Of a DNA stretch of 64,000 bases, positions 9,505 through 19,074 are shown piece by piece (within the stretch, counting starts at the first letter, position 1; each line of letters begins with the position of its first letter). The stretch comes from Hyphomicrobiales bacterium 4NK60-0047b (GTDB taxonomy: Bacteria > Pseudomonadota > Alphaproteobacteria > Rhizobiales > HXMU1428-3): NCBI GenBank assembly GCA_040367435.1, contig BAABWY010000003.1:248001-312000 (forward strand), read 5' to 3'. The notes beneath the pieces were generated by a model that made no database searches, had not been told where the DNA came from, and saw only the letters and a list, made by a program, of their open reading frames with translations. The translations under genes were made by a program, and so were the position numbers.

Positions 9505-10329
9505 ATGACACTTAGTAGTGAAGAAATTGAGCGCTATAAACGCCATATAATTCTCAAAGAACTTGGTATTCAGGGGCAGCAAAAATTAAAACAAGCACGT
9601 GTTCTTGTTATTGGCGCTGGTGGGCTTGGCTCTCCTTTATTGCTTTATTTAGCTGCTGCTGGTGTTGGCACCATTGGTATTATTGATGATGATATTGTTA
9701 GTCTTTCCAATTTGCAGCGCCAGATTGCACATGATACTGAGAATGTTCATATGGCAAAAACAGAGAGCGCCGCACGTCGGATTGCCCAAATCAACCCGCA
9801 TGTGAAAGTTGAGCAACATAATTGCCGCCTCACAATTGAGAATGCAATTGAGATCATCAGTGATTATGACATCGTGGCTGATGGTTCTGATAATTTTGAA
9901 ACGCGCTATTTGGTAAACGATGCCTGCTTTTTTGCTCAAAAGCCTCTTGTCTTTGCCGCTATTGGCCCCTTTGATGGGCATATCACTACGTTTCGGGCAG
10001 CTGAGAAAAATGAACAGGGTGAGCCAAACCCTAATTATCGTTGTATTTTTCCCAAAGCTCCACCTCCTGGAACTGTAGCTTCCTGCTCTGAAATTGGAGT
10101 TTTAGGGGCGATAGCCGGCGTTGTTGGCACTTTGCAAGCTACTGAGACGATTAAAGAAATTACCGGTATCGGTGAGGGGCTTGTAGGGCGTCTCCTTCTG
10201 ATTGATACTCTCACTTGTCAGTTTCAATCAGTTAACATCAAGTGGGACCCGAATAATCCCTTAAGTGGAACGACCCCGCTTTTTAAAGATTTGTCGCACC
10301 TAAATCCATCAACCAATAAAACCGACTAA
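9505..10329 (+). CDS. moeB: HesA/MoeB/ThiF-family E1-like adenylyltransferase
   Basis: Adenylates the C-terminal glycine of a ubiquitin-like sulfur carrier (MoaD or ThiS type). The nucleotide-binding GAGGLGSP is near residue 34, followed by NLQRQI with the conserved Arg, and DGSDNFETRYLVND. The conserved cysteine region is TVASCSEIGVLG. The two CxxC zinc pairs of E. coli MoeB are not intact: only one Cys remains in PNYRCIF and one in LTCQF. As far as I know many alphaproteobacterial homologues also lack them. Whether it serves molybdopterin or thiamine synthesis cannot be told from the window. Its TAA overlaps the ATG of the next gene by one base. Confidence 0.88.
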   Translation: MTLSSEEIERYKRHIILKELGIQGQQKLKQARVLVIGAGGLGSPLLLYLAAAGVGTIGIIDDDIVSLSNLQRQIAHDTENVHMAKTESAARRIAQINPHVKVEQHNCRLTIENAIEIISDYDIVADGSDNFETRYLVNDACFFAQKPLVFAAIGPFDGHITTFRAAEKNEQGEPNPNYRCIFPKAPPPGTVASCSEIGVLGAIAGVVGTLQATETIKEITGIGEGLVGRLLLIDTLTCQFQSVNIKWDPNNPLSGTTPLFKDLSHLNPSTNKTD

Positions 10330-11192
10330 TGAGACTGAGGCAGAATAATTTCATGTTCTTTTTTAAATCCCGATTTATATGTTCCTTTTTATTTGTTGTG
10401 TCTTTCATTGTGAATGGATTGTTTTTTACAGTAAGCACTACAGGGTTTGCCCAAGAAAAAAAATCAGTCGAAGCTCCGGTTCAAAGGGAGAGAACTTTTT
10501 TGCGGTTTATCACTGCTGATGATTACCCCCCCTTTAATTATTATGATGAGGAAGGTAATCTTTCAGGTTTTCACATTGATTTGGCCAATGCGATTTGCCG
10601 CGAAATGACTGTACGCTGTGAGATCCAGGTTCGTTCCTGGCAGAATATTTCTCAAGCCTTTAAGGGCGGCGATTTTGATGCTATAATCGCTGGGCTTGCC
10701 ATTAACAAAGCTAACATTAAAACTCTTGATTTTACAAATAGCTATATGCGGATGCCAGGTCGTTTTGCTATTTTAAAATCTCGCCCTCAACCAGCACCAA
10801 ACCCTGATCGATTGACCGGCAAACTAATTGGTGTTGTTGGAAAAACAGCACATGAAGCTTATATCAAACGTTTTTTTAAATCAGCTAAAATTAAGCAGTT
10901 TCGAACTCAATCTCAAGCCAATAATGCCCTTCAAAACGGTCAGATTGACTACCTCTTTGGAGATGCCATTCAAATTATGTTTTGGCTGAATGGGTCTCTT
11001 TCAAAACAATGCTGTAAATTTCACGGAAGTGCTTATTGGGATTCGAAGTATTTTGGTGAAGGACTTTCTATCGCCATTAACAAAGGGGATATGAGACTAC
11101 GCATTGAATTGAATGATGCCATTAACAAAATTAGAAAAACCGGGACATTTGAAGAGTTGATGCTGCGGTATTTCCCTATCAATATTTATTAG
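10329..11192 (+). CDS. Amino-acid-type ABC transporter substrate-binding protein
   Basis: Periplasmic binding protein of family 3 (SBP_bac_3). Residues 1-40 form a signal peptide with a hydrophobic stretch (SFLFVVSFIVNGLFF) and probable cleavage after GFAQ. The mature part has the typical start FITADDYPPFNYYDEEGNLS, then GFHIDLANAICREM and DAIIAGLAINKAN. No permease or ATPase gene is adjacent, so the partners are elsewhere or the protein is a stand-alone sensor. Its start codon overlaps the moeB stop (TAATG), which indicates translational coupling. The ligand cannot be predicted. Confidence 0.88.
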   Translation: MRLRQNNFMFFFKSRFICSFLFVVSFIVNGLFFTVSTTGFAQEKKSVEAPVQRERTFLRFITADDYPPFNYYDEEGNLSGFHIDLANAICREMTVRCEIQVRSWQNISQAFKGGDFDAIIAGLAINKANIKTLDFTNSYMRMPGRFAILKSRPQPAPNPDRLTGKLIGVVGKTAHEAYIKRFFKSAKIKQFRTQSQANNALQNGQIDYLFGDAIQIMFWLNGSLSKQCCKFHGSAYWDSKYFGEGLSIAINKGDMRLRIELNDAINKIRKTGTFEELMLRYFPINIY

Positions 11193-11239
11193 AGGGACTA
11201 GAGCATGCGTTTTTTATTGGATACATAGGCATGTTTATT

Positions 11240-11362
11240 TTCTCTCACGGGCTATTTTTTCGCTGAAGTAGCGAAAAGCCCTCTGGGGTGCGGTGCTAAG
11301 CACCGGGTGCCCCTGGCATCATATCCGTGCTTTGAAGAAGAGCACTCTCCTCTTTGTTATGG
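11240..11362. repeat. Composite intergenic repeat, copy A
   Basis: It begins with TCTCTCACGGGCTATTTTTT, contains the palindromic segment CGGTGCTAAGCACCG and the inverted repeat GTGCTTTGAAGAAGAGCAC, and ends TCCTCTTTG. The same order of elements is seen at 24308, 37711 and 61030. This copy lacks the REP-like hairpin found in copies C and D. It fills much of the 286-bp gap between the solute-binding gene and the hydroxylase gene. Confidence 0.75.
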
Positions 11363-11478
11363 CAGTTGAGAAGCAACTTTCATAAATTAAGAATAAGCGC
11401 AACACGCACTAGTACCATTTGTAAACTGGGATTAGCGATGGTTGTAAGGTCCTTGTTTTTGGAATGTGACAAAAGTAC

Positions 11479-12315
11479 TTATTTTTTGAAGGGGAGTAGG
11501 AAACTCCAGGCTAACTTCGTTGGTTTATTTGTATTTAAATAATCTGGCAGGCCAATTTCCATTTTGTCATGACCTTCTTTTGGCTGCTCAATATAAGTGC
11601 CGAATATGCGGTCCCAGATGGCAAGGTTAAATCCGTAATTGCTATCGGTTTCATTACGGATCACTGAATGATGGACACGGTGCATATCTGGCGTTACGAA
11701 AATTGGACGAATGATCCGATCTAGCCAGCTTGGCAAAGCAATGTTTGAATGATTGAACATAGCACAACCATTTAAAATAATTTCAAAAAGTAAAACTGCA
11801 AAACTATTTATCCCTAAAAGATAAACCAATGCGCATTTATAGATCATTGATAATGCGATTTCGATTGGATGGAAGCGGATGGCGGTTGTGACATCTATAT
11901 CTATATCTGAATGGTGCACTCTATGAATTCGCCAAAGAAACGGGAATTTATGCGATGCCCAATGTTGGAGATAGATAGCAAAATCCAGAACGAATAAAGC
12001 AATTATGATACCGAGCCAAATTGGTAAATCAAGGACACGAAAGAGCCCAAAATTTTGAGCGGCTCCAATCTCAGCAACTGCCATAGCAACAAGTGGGACC
12101 GAACTTAATGCCATTAGGCGGATGAAGAAACTATTCATGCCACCAAAAGATACATTGGTGATCCAGCGTTTCAGTTTTGCACCGGTCAGCCCTCTTTTTG
12201 GAATGAGCAATTCCAAAAGTGCCATCACTAAAAAGACACCTGCAAATACACTTAAACGGTAAAACGCTTCATTTTCCATCATTATCCTGCTTATGACTTT
12301 TAACATTACATTCAA
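11479..12315 (-). CDS. Fatty-acid hydroxylase / sterol desaturase family membrane enzyme
   Basis: Membrane di-iron oxygenase family PF04116. Several hydrophobic segments are seen (around residues 20-40, 60-80 and 90-115), followed by the histidine clusters HWASH, HRVHHSD and MHRVHHSV, with the closing segment NYGFNLAIWDRIFGTY that family members share. These histidines bind the di-iron centre. Substrate unknown: sterols, carotenoids, sphingolipids or ether lipids are all possible for the family. The start is uncertain, because three in-frame ATGs lie within the first 13 codons and the one at residue 13 (MENEAF) sits behind an AGGA. It is flanked by the composite repeat at its 3' end. Confidence 0.88.
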   Translation of the reverse strand: MNVMLKVISRIMMENEAFYRLSVFAGVFLVMALLELLIPKRGLTGAKLKRWITNVSFGGMNSFFIRLMALSSVPLVAMAVAEIGAAQNFGLFRVLDLPIWLGIIIALFVLDFAIYLQHWASHKFPFLWRIHRVHHSDIDIDVTTAIRFHPIEIALSMIYKCALVYLLGINSFAVLLFEIILNGCAMFNHSNIALPSWLDRIIRPIFVTPDMHRVHHSVIRNETDSNYGFNLAIWDRIFGTYIEQPKEGHDKMEIGLPDYLNTNKPTKLAWSFLLPFKK

Positions 12316-12388
12316 ATATCAGAATGTTACTCAATCATGTCTTAAACTAACAATCAAATTCATGTGACTGGATTAAAAGAAGCTTAAA

Positions 12389-14629
12389 TTAAGTAAGGAT
12401 CCGCTCAACCTTACTCACAACAGATAACCCTTTTAAACCCGCTGTAATTTCAGTTAAGTGTTTTAAATCCCAGACCTCTAAATCGATTTGCATTTCAGTG
12501 TAATCAACGCCTTTAACTATCATTTTTAAATTATGAATATTACCATTGGCGTCACCTACTAATTGTGCGATTTGGGCCAAGCAGCCGGGTTCATTGACAG
12601 CTGAAATCATAATACGAGACATGAAACGGGTTTGATCATTTTCATCAATGTCCCACGTGACATCGACCCAGCGATCAAGCTCATCGTCAAACTCTTCCAA
12701 TAGAGGTGATTGAATTGGATAGATGTTTATTCCCTCGCCTGGCATGACGATGCCAACAATTCTGTCACCTGGAAGAGCATGACCGACTGTGTAATCGACT
12801 GCAAAACCATCTCGGTGCCCTCTGATTGGTAGGCTTTGCAAAGGATCCGGGTTTTTAGACGATTTTGGAGTTAGTCGGAATTTTAACCCGACAACTTTGG
12901 CAAAATTGAACCACCCATCTTCTGGAGTTAATTTTGTGCCTTCAGTAGCAGCGTGGCGCCGCTGCACTACTTCTTGGGTGATATCAGGATAAACTGCGCT
13001 TAGCACATCACTTGAGGGTAATTCCCCGCGCCCAACTGCAACGATAACATCATTTGCATTAGCGTGAGGAAAACGATGTAGCGAACTTTCAATTTTACTG
13101 ATCTCAAAAACTTTTTCTATGCGCTGAAACGCGCGTGCCAGAACCATCTCACCAATTTCATAATATTGGTTTCGTCTGGTTTCTTTGGTTGCCCGGCGAA
13201 TTGACGACCTGGCTTTTCCTGTAATTACAAACCGCTCCCAAGATGGCTGAGGTGTTTGTGCATCTGAGGTGAGGATTTGAACTTCATCACCATTACGCAG
13301 GATCGTCCGCAATGGCATGTTGCGTCCATTAATTTTGGACCCTACACATTTATTTCCGATATCCGTGTGAACAGCATAAGCAAAATCGACAGCACATGCG
13401 CCTCTTGGCAAGGCTATCAGGGAGCCACGAGGGGTAAAACAAAAGACCTGATCATGAAAGAGTTCTAAGCGGGTATGTTCCAAAAACTCTTCAGGGTTAT
13501 CCCCTTCAAGTAACTGGTCAACCAAGCGGCGCAACCACTGATAGGCTGAACTTGACGCCATTTTATTTTCGCTCGTCAAAGGTGGTGTTTGGCTGAGATT
13601 TTCATCTTTGTAAAGAGCGTGAGCTGCGATACCATATTCAGCAACCCGGTGCATTTCACGTGTGCGAATTTGCAGCTCTACCCTTTGGTATCTTGGGCCG
13701 ACAATTGATGTATGGATTGAGCGATAATCATTTTGCTTTGGATTAGAGATATAATCCTTAAACCGCCCTGGCACCGCTCGCCAAGTTGTATGGGCCATAC
13801 CGACGACGCGGTAACATTCATCTACAGATTTCACGATAACTCTAAAGCCGTAAATGTCTGACAATTGTTCTAGTGAGATTTGCTTATGATCCATTTTACG
13901 CCAAATGGAGTAAGGACGTTTTTCTCTGTGAGATACTTCAGCGTTGTAACCAGATTCTTTTAATTTTGTGCGTAATTCTTCTTCAATTTCCTGGAGAAGT
14001 CCTTTGTTCTTCTTGCGCATTTCAGAGAGTTTTTGCGTCAAGGTGAAATAGGCTTCTTCGTTTAGCCATCTGTAGCTATGTTCTTCAAGTTCGTCCCTCA
14101 GCCATTGCATCCCCATACGGCCAGCTAAAGGTGCGTATATATCCATCGTTTCTTCAGATATGCGTTTTCTTGTTGATGGTTTTACATATTCAAGGGTTCT
14201 CATATTATGAAGGCGGTCGGCCATTTTGATGAGAAGGACGCGGACATCGGAAGAAATCGCAATTAATAATTTGCGAAAGTTTTCAGCTTGTTCGGCTTTT
14301 TTGGTGATGAGATTTAGTTTACCAAGTTTGGTAACTCCTTCCACCAGTGCGCCAACATCTTCACCGAAGAGTTTGTCGATTTCTTCTCTTGTGGCTGGAG
14401 TATCTTCAATCGTGTCATGTAGAAGGGCCGCGATCACTGTGTCTTCATCTAGTTTTAAATCAGCTAGAATTTCAGCCACTTCTAGCGGGTGAGAAATATA
14501 TGGTTCTCCGGAAGCGCGTTTTTGGCTACCGTGAGATTTCTTTGCAAATTGAAAGGCAAGTTCCAGACGCTCTTTATTTACATTGGGGCTGTAGGTACTT
14601 ACCTGATCGACAAGAGCAGTGTCATTCAT
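12389..14629 (-). CDS. rsh: Bifunctional (p)ppGpp synthetase/hydrolase Rsh (RelA/SpoT family)
   Basis: Stringent-response enzyme that makes and degrades (p)ppGpp. The N-terminal HD hydrolase domain has AALLHDTIEDT near residue 70, so hydrolase activity is expected. The synthetase domain has YRSIHTSI and LQIRTREMHRVAEYGIAAH. A TGS domain (FTPRGSLIALPRGACAVDFAYAVH) lies near residue 405, and an ACT domain ends the protein (ISAVNEPGCLAQIAQLV). Alphaproteobacteria usually have one long Rsh of this kind. The 746-residue length is normal. It follows rpoZ, separated by 153 bp including a terminator. Confidence 0.96.
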   Translation of the reverse strand: MNDTALVDQVSTYSPNVNKERLELAFQFAKKSHGSQKRASGEPYISHPLEVAEILADLKLDEDTVIAALLHDTIEDTPATREEIDKLFGEDVGALVEGVTKLGKLNLITKKAEQAENFRKLLIAISSDVRVLLIKMADRLHNMRTLEYVKPSTRKRISEETMDIYAPLAGRMGMQWLRDELEEHSYRWLNEEAYFTLTQKLSEMRKKNKGLLQEIEEELRTKLKESGYNAEVSHREKRPYSIWRKMDHKQISLEQLSDIYGFRVIVKSVDECYRVVGMAHTTWRAVPGRFKDYISNPKQNDYRSIHTSIVGPRYQRVELQIRTREMHRVAEYGIAAHALYKDENLSQTPPLTSENKMASSSAYQWLRRLVDQLLEGDNPEEFLEHTRLELFHDQVFCFTPRGSLIALPRGACAVDFAYAVHTDIGNKCVGSKINGRNMPLRTILRNGDEVQILTSDAQTPQPSWERFVITGKARSSIRRATKETRRNQYYEIGEMVLARAFQRIEKVFEISKIESSLHRFPHANANDVIVAVGRGELPSSDVLSAVYPDITQEVVQRRHAATEGTKLTPEDGWFNFAKVVGLKFRLTPKSSKNPDPLQSLPIRGHRDGFAVDYTVGHALPGDRIVGIVMPGEGINIYPIQSPLLEEFDDELDRWVDVTWDIDENDQTRFMSRIMISAVNEPGCLAQIAQLVGDANGNIHNLKMIVKGVDYTEMQIDLEVWDLKHLTEITAGLKGLSVVSKVERILT

Positions 14630-14730
14630 TTTGTTTTGTTCTAATCCAAAGAGTTATGCAAAAAATTTTCTTATATTTAGTTTACGTAAAGCTGACGCAT
14701 TAAGCCACTCTTAAACCAAATTTTTAGCAA

Positions 14731-14760
14731 AAAAAAACCTCCACATAAAATGTGAAGGTT
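14731..14760 (-). terminator. Rho-independent terminator of rpoZ
   Basis: The minus strand reads AACCTTCACAT, loop, ATGTGGAGGTT and then a run of T. The single imperfect pair is a C-A mismatch on the + strand but a G-U pair on the minus strand, which supports minus orientation. It lies just after the rpoZ stop, so rsh probably depends on read-through or on its own promoter. Confidence 0.8.
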
Positions 14761-14782
14761 TTTATTAATTCGAATTTTTAAC

Positions 14783-15190
14783 TTATCGATTACGTGAACC
14801 GCCAGTTTCAGCTGGTGGTAAACTTTCAAGGCCGCGGAGCAGTTCTTCTTCTGTCATTGTATCGATATTTGTATCAAAGCCCTGATCATCTTGACCAATG
14901 ATTACTGGTGAGCGGGTCTCTGTTGAAATAACTGGTGCTGCTTCAGCTTCTGGCTCATCCACTTCAACGTATTTTTGCATTGAGTGAATAAGGTCTTCTT
15001 TCATATCTTCAGGTGAGATGGTCTCAGACGCTATCTCTCTTAAAGCGACAACTGGATTTTTATCATTGTCGCGTTCAATTGTGATCGGTGATCCTGATGA
15101 AATTGACCGTGCGCGATGACCAGCTAACAATACCAGATCAAATCTGTTTGGTACTTTATCTACGCAATCTTCAACCGTTACACGTGCCAT
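14783..15190 (-). CDS. rpoZ: DNA-directed RNA polymerase omega subunit
   Basis: Small RNA polymerase subunit that helps assemble beta-prime and takes part in (p)ppGpp response. [20 protein letters not shown] followed by [13 protein letters not shown] is the omega signature; the acidic C-terminal half (about residues 80-135) is the extended tail common in alphaproteobacteria. Its position directly upstream of rsh is the usual rpoZ-spoT arrangement. Confidence 0.96.
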   Translation of the reverse strand: MARVTVEDCVDKVPNRFDLVLLAGHRARSISSGSPITIERDNDKNPVVALREIASETISPEDMKEDLIHSMQKYVEVDEPEAEAAPVISTETRSPVIIGQDDQGFDTNIDTMTEEELLRGLESLPPAETGGSRNR

Positions 15191-15370
15191 TTAAAAAACC
15201 TTTTTCATTAATATGAGTGTCTCTTATCTTAAATAAAGATGGTCTAAGTTATTCTGCGCTCATTATAAAATGATCCTATTCAGAAAACTAAAAAATGGCC
15301 CTTCCTGTTTTGAAAATCCAAAACTGGCCAAACCACTAATCAACTCATTTGAAGATAATATTGTATTTTC

Positions 15371-15943
15371 TCACAGATCTAACGATATATCAAGCTTTTC
15401 TAGTGATTTAACATCTAATGATGAGCAATATTGCTTCATGAGTATATCTGCGCTTTTTCTATATATTGGGTGGCGCCATTCAGGTGCTATCTCTTTTAAA
15501 GGCTGAAGCACGAACACTCTTTTGTGCATTTGCAGATGGGGGAGAGCTAAGGGAGATGTTTTCTCTGCCCCATAAGCCTTTCTTTTTGTTTCCTTTTTAC
15601 TCCTAACGGGCCAGTTCATAATCTTTGATTTATAGTCAATGATGTCTATATCCAGAGGTCTTGGCCCCCAAAACAACCCACCAGAGCGGCCAGCCCCTCT
15701 TTCTAGTTGTTTTATTTTTTTTAACAACTTATTAGGGTGGTCCGTGCAATTACAAAGAGTAACAAGGTTATAAAAATCTGGTTGATAAGTGGCGCCAACA
15801 GCTTCTGAGGAATAAACAGACGATATTTTTAAGAATTCTAGGTTGAATTCTCTCAATTCTTTAATTGCAGAAGTTATGGAATTAATTGGTTCGCCATATT
15901 TACCACATATATTTGAACCAAAAGCTAATATTACATACGACAT
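15371..15943 (-). CDS. folK: 2-amino-4-hydroxy-6-hydroxymethyldihydropteridine pyrophosphokinase
   Basis: Folate pathway kinase that pyrophosphorylates hydroxymethyl-dihydropterin. The protein starts MSYVILAFGSN, and the signature GGLFWGPRPLDIDIIDY is complete. The frame extends eight codons upstream to a TTG at 15967, but the ATG at 15943 gives the conserved N-terminus and has AAGAG upstream. The length is 190 residues. No folP or folB is next to it. It lies 180 bp upstream of rpoZ on the same strand. Confidence 0.92.
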   Translation of the reverse strand: MSYVILAFGSNICGKYGEPINSITSAIKELREFNLEFLKISSVYSSEAVGATYQPDFYNLVTLCNCTDHPNKLLKKIKQLERGAGRSGGLFWGPRPLDIDIIDYKSKIMNWPVRSKKETKRKAYGAEKTSPLALPHLQMHKRVFVLQPLKEIAPEWRHPIYRKSADILMKQYCSSLDVKSLEKLDISLDL

Positions 15944-16085
15944 CAATAAAACTCTTACAATAAACAAAAGATTAAATGTTTTTTATTTATAAATCTGATA
16001 AATCAATTCTAATTGGCTTAGTTTTCCTGATTAAGTCACATTTTAATCTGATAACTGCCATTCTATACAGTCAAGGATCTGGCCA

Positions 16086-16688
16086 ATGAAATTTTATCCA
16101 GCAGAACGCACCGCCCTTTTTGTAGATGGCTCAAATTTATATGCAACCGCAAAAGCTCTTTCTTTTGAGATTGACTATAGTCGTTTGCTTTATCTGTTTC
16201 GCTCACGTTGCCAACTTGTTAGAGCGTTATACTATACTGCGATTGCTGAAGAACAGGAATATTCATCTGTTCGCCCACTTGTTGATTGGCTCGATTATAA
16301 CGGCTATACAGTTATTACTAAGCCGATAAAAGAATATGCTGATGGAACCGGCCGCCGAAAAGTTAAAGGGAATATGGATATTGAGCTTGCTGTTGATGCA
16401 ATGGAATTGGCTGAATATTTAGACCATATTATTCTCTTTACTGGCGATGGTGACTTTCGCTCACTGGTTGAGGCTCTTCAACATAAAGGCAAACGAGTGA
16501 GTGTTGTTTCGACCTTAGAGACACAACCTCCGATGATTGCGGATGAGTTGCGCCGGCAGTCTGATCAATTTATTGAATTATCTCTTCTCGAATCTCAAAT
16601 ATGCCGCACAGAGAAAACTGATATTGAGCCAGAATGGGAAGCCCCTTTGCAAGATATCAATGAGAGTTTAAACTATGATAATGACTAA
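16086..16688 (+). CDS. NYN-domain (LabA/DUF88-like) putative RNase
   Basis: NYN domain protein of the PIN-like nuclease fold. The acidic active-site residues can be seen in LFVDGSNLYA near residue 12, KGNMDIELAVDAMELA near residue 96 and LFTGDGDFRSLVE near residue 119. The remaining C-terminal segment is short and acidic. A homologue lies near folK, rpoZ and smpB in Rhizobiales as I recall. A metal-dependent RNase role is inferred from the family; the substrate is unknown. Confidence 0.88.
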   Translation: MKFYPAERTALFVDGSNLYATAKALSFEIDYSRLLYLFRSRCQLVRALYYTAIAEEQEYSSVRPLVDWLDYNGYTVITKPIKEYADGTGRRKVKGNMDIELAVDAMELAEYLDHIILFTGDGDFRSLVEALQHKGKRVSVVSTLETQPPMIADELRRQSDQFIELSLLESQICRTEKTDIEPEWEAPLQDINESLNYDND

Positions 16689-16772
16689 GCTCAACTAGAC
16701 CTTTAAGCACTTAGAACTTTTTAGTTTGAAGGTTGTTTTTTTGAGCGATTTATTAATCATGGATCTATAAAT

Positions 16773-17420
16773 TTGACACATCAAACCATTGCAGAGCCTC
16801 AAGCTGATTGCTCACTTTGCCCGCGCCTCACTTCATTTCGTCATGAGAATCAAGAGCTCTATCCGTACATGTTTAACGGGGCTGTTCCTTCTTTTGGGAC
16901 AGAAAACGCTTCGCTTTTAATTGTGGGACTTGCGCCTGGGTTAAAAGGTGCCAATCAAACAGGTCGTCCTTTTACTGGTGACTATGCTGGTGATTTGCTT
17001 TATGCCACTCTTCTAAAATATGGTTTCGCTACGGGAAAATATTTAGCTACACCTGATGATGGGCTTAAGTTAAAGAAGGCCATGATTACCAATGCGGTTC
17101 GCTGTGTCCCTCCGCAGAACAAACCGATTGGGGAAGAGATCAAAACATGCCGCACTTTTCTAAGGAATAGAATTGATCAACTTCCCAAGCTAAAACTTAT
17201 GATTGTTTTAGGACGCATTGCACATGAGAGTGTTGTGGCAACGGTTGGAGGAAAACAAAAAGATTTTAAGTTCTCTCATGGTGGCCTACATGACTTGCCG
17301 ACCGGCCACAAGATGTTAGATAGTTATCATTGCTCTCGCTACAACACGAACACTGGGCGGTTAACCACTGAGATGTTTGAAGATGTTTTTGAAACGGCTA
17401 AAACTTTTCTGACAAAATAA
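16773..17420 (+). CDS. Uracil-DNA glycosylase, family 5-like (UdgB)
   Basis: Repair glycosylase with an iron-sulfur cluster. An early CxxC (CSLCPRL) near residue 14 and later cysteines (RCVPPQNKP, KTCRTFL) would supply the four ligands. Motif 1 is GLAPGLKGANQTGRPFTGD, whose Ala in GLAPG instead of a GEAPG motif points to family 5 rather than family 4; the closing motif is a variant (SYHCSR). The ATG at 16759 is out of frame and soon stops, so the TTG at 16773 is the best start. It overlaps in function with mutM but is not in an operon with it. Confidence 0.85.
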   Translation: MTHQTIAEPQADCSLCPRLTSFRHENQELYPYMFNGAVPSFGTENASLLIVGLAPGLKGANQTGRPFTGDYAGDLLYATLLKYGFATGKYLATPDDGLKLKKAMITNAVRCVPPQNKPIGEEIKTCRTFLRNRIDQLPKLKLMIVLGRIAHESVVATVGGKQKDFKFSHGGLHDLPTGHKMLDSYHCSRYNTNTGRLTTEMFEDVFETAKTFLTK

Positions 17421-17445
17421 TAGCGCTCAGATACTGAGAGCTATT
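17419..17445. terminator. Bidirectional terminator between convergent genes
   Basis: AATAGCGCTCAG and CTGAGAGCTATT form a 12-bp stem with one mismatch and an ATA loop. T-rich sequence follows on both strands (ATTTT on +, ATTTTG on minus). It overlaps the stop codon of the glycosylase gene and lies 21 bp from the end of the RTX gene. Confidence 0.75.
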
Positions 17446-17465
17446 ATTTTGATTATTCGACCTTC

Positions 17466-18968
17466 TTAGAAAATAAAATTATCTTCTGTTAAGGTGGCCA
17501 TATTTAAGTTTTGTAGAGTTATGCTGTCACCTCCCTCACCGTTCATTGTGTAAATCACAGTGTCTTGGCCGACCTGCTCCATGTACCGATCTCCTTCTGT
17601 AAAGAGATCATTGAAATTGCGAACTTCGGTATCAGACAGATCAATAAGATCAAGACCAATTTCAAAATCGGCAATCGTATCCTGACCATGAGAGAGACCA
17701 TTACGCCCGTCGTCATTATTAAAGACAAATGTATCTTCTCCGCCAGCACCGATTAGGAAGTCATCTCCTTCTTGACCATTTAGTATGTCATTGCCGGCGT
17801 TGCCATTGAGGGTATTGCTTTTGTCATCTCCTACTATTCGATCATCACCACTTGAGCCAATGATATTCTCAACGAAAGTTAATGTATCTCTATCGCCGAA
17901 CAAGTCATAGGCAAAGCCTTGATCTAATTGTACATTTATACCGTCTTCTGTCGTTCTATTCCCGTTGGTGGAGTAATCATCGTAAACGGCTGTATCGATG
18001 CCAGCCCCACCTATGATTTCATCTGCACCTGAACCACCTTGAATAAAGTCAGCTCCATTTCCTCCATCTAGGAAGTCATTTCCTCTGCCACCACTAAGAA
18101 TGTCTTTATCATCATTTCCTTCAATGGTGTCATCATCATCTCCGCCCATGAGCCTATCCCTGCCATCACCGCCGATAAGGGTATCTTCCCCTCGGTTGCC
18201 AAGCAGGTCAGCCCCTTCATTAGATGCAATGAGAGTATCGTCATAGTTTGAGCCAATGACTTTTTCTAAATCAACATATTGATCACCAGCTGCATCACCG
18301 CCACTGCCTTCACTTGACTCAAGATTTACGCGCACTGCAGAAGACGAATTATGATAATTGATCGTATCCGTGCCAGTGCCACCATCATAAAGATCGGCAC
18401 CTCTATCAGCATAAAAGAAATCATTTCCGGCATTTCCAAAGAAGCTATTGTCTTGGTCATCACCATAGAAAAAATCTTCATAGTCTGTGCCGTATACTTT
18501 TTCGATATTGTCTAGATAATCATAACCATCACTGGCCCCTTTATCGACTTGGCCTATAGACAGTTCTACTCTTATCCCTTGGTTATTTGATGCATAGGAG
18601 ACTGTGTCTATTCCGTTACCGCCGAAGAAACTATCAAGTCCTTTACTGCTATGAAAATAATCATCTCCGTTTAGGCCTCGGAAAATATTGTCTTTATCAT
18701 TTCCGACAAACCCGTCATTGAAATTTGAGCCTGTGATATTTTCAATATTGACGTAAAAATCGCCTTTAGCATCACCACCTTTGCCGTACCCAAAGCCCAA
18801 CCGGTTGTCTTCATTGATGTTTGCGAAGATACCTGATTTGGAATTTTCATATGACACTGTGTCATTCCCCAAGCCACCATTAAAAGATTGCTTTAAGCCT
18901 GTGCCGTAAAACATGTCGTCTTGTGATTTAAAATTATAAATGATTGGAAGTATTAAATTGATAGCCAT
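17466..18968 (-). CDS. RTX-type calcium-binding repeat protein
   Basis: Secreted-type protein built of Ca2+-binding nonapeptides (GGxGxDxxx), dense at residues 240-330 (GGDGRDRLMGGDDDDTIEGN, GGRGNDFLDGGNGADFIQGG) and again near 420-450. Between them are longer units of about 75-85 residues with the pattern DTVSY...GDAxGD...ENIxGSxxDD. There is no Sec signal, and the C-terminus (ITLQNLNMATLTEDNFIF) has the hydrophobic end typical of type I secretion substrates. The ATG at 18968 has GGGGGAGAG seven bases before it; the longer frame to 19010 is unlikely. No enzyme domain is seen, and no type I exporter genes are near. A CRP-like palindrome lies 107 bp upstream. Confidence 0.88.
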   Translation of the reverse strand: MAINLILPIIYNFKSQDDMFYGTGLKQSFNGGLGNDTVSYENSKSGIFANINEDNRLGFGYGKGGDAKGDFYVNIENITGSNFNDGFVGNDKDNIFRGLNGDDYFHSSKGLDSFFGGNGIDTVSYASNNQGIRVELSIGQVDKGASDGYDYLDNIEKVYGTDYEDFFYGDDQDNSFFGNAGNDFFYADRGADLYDGGTGTDTINYHNSSSAVRVNLESSEGSGGDAAGDQYVDLEKVIGSNYDDTLIASNEGADLLGNRGEDTLIGGDGRDRLMGGDDDDTIEGNDDKDILSGGRGNDFLDGGNGADFIQGGSGADEIIGGAGIDTAVYDDYSTNGNRTTEDGINVQLDQGFAYDLFGDRDTLTFVENIIGSSGDDRIVGDDKSNTLNGNAGNDILNGQEGDDFLIGAGGEDTFVFNNDDGRNGLSHGQDTIADFEIGLDLIDLSDTEVRNFNDLFTEGDRYMEQVGQDTVIYTMNGEGGDSITLQNLNMATLTEDNFIF

Positions 18969-19074
18969 TGTTCTCTCTCCCCCTAAGGAATTAATGCCAA
19001 ACCTTGGCACTAAATATGAGAAGCCACCTGACTTCTCTCTTAGGATGAAGATAGAATTTCGCTGATTTTATTTA

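Noticed and set aside
11354-11542. 62-residue + strand ORF after composite repeat A
   Set aside because: Its 3' half is antisense to the hydroxylase gene end, with no domain and no ribosome binding site.
16689-16772. Possible terminator between the NYN gene and the glycosylase gene
   Set aside because: T runs exist but no stem longer than four base pairs could be formed.
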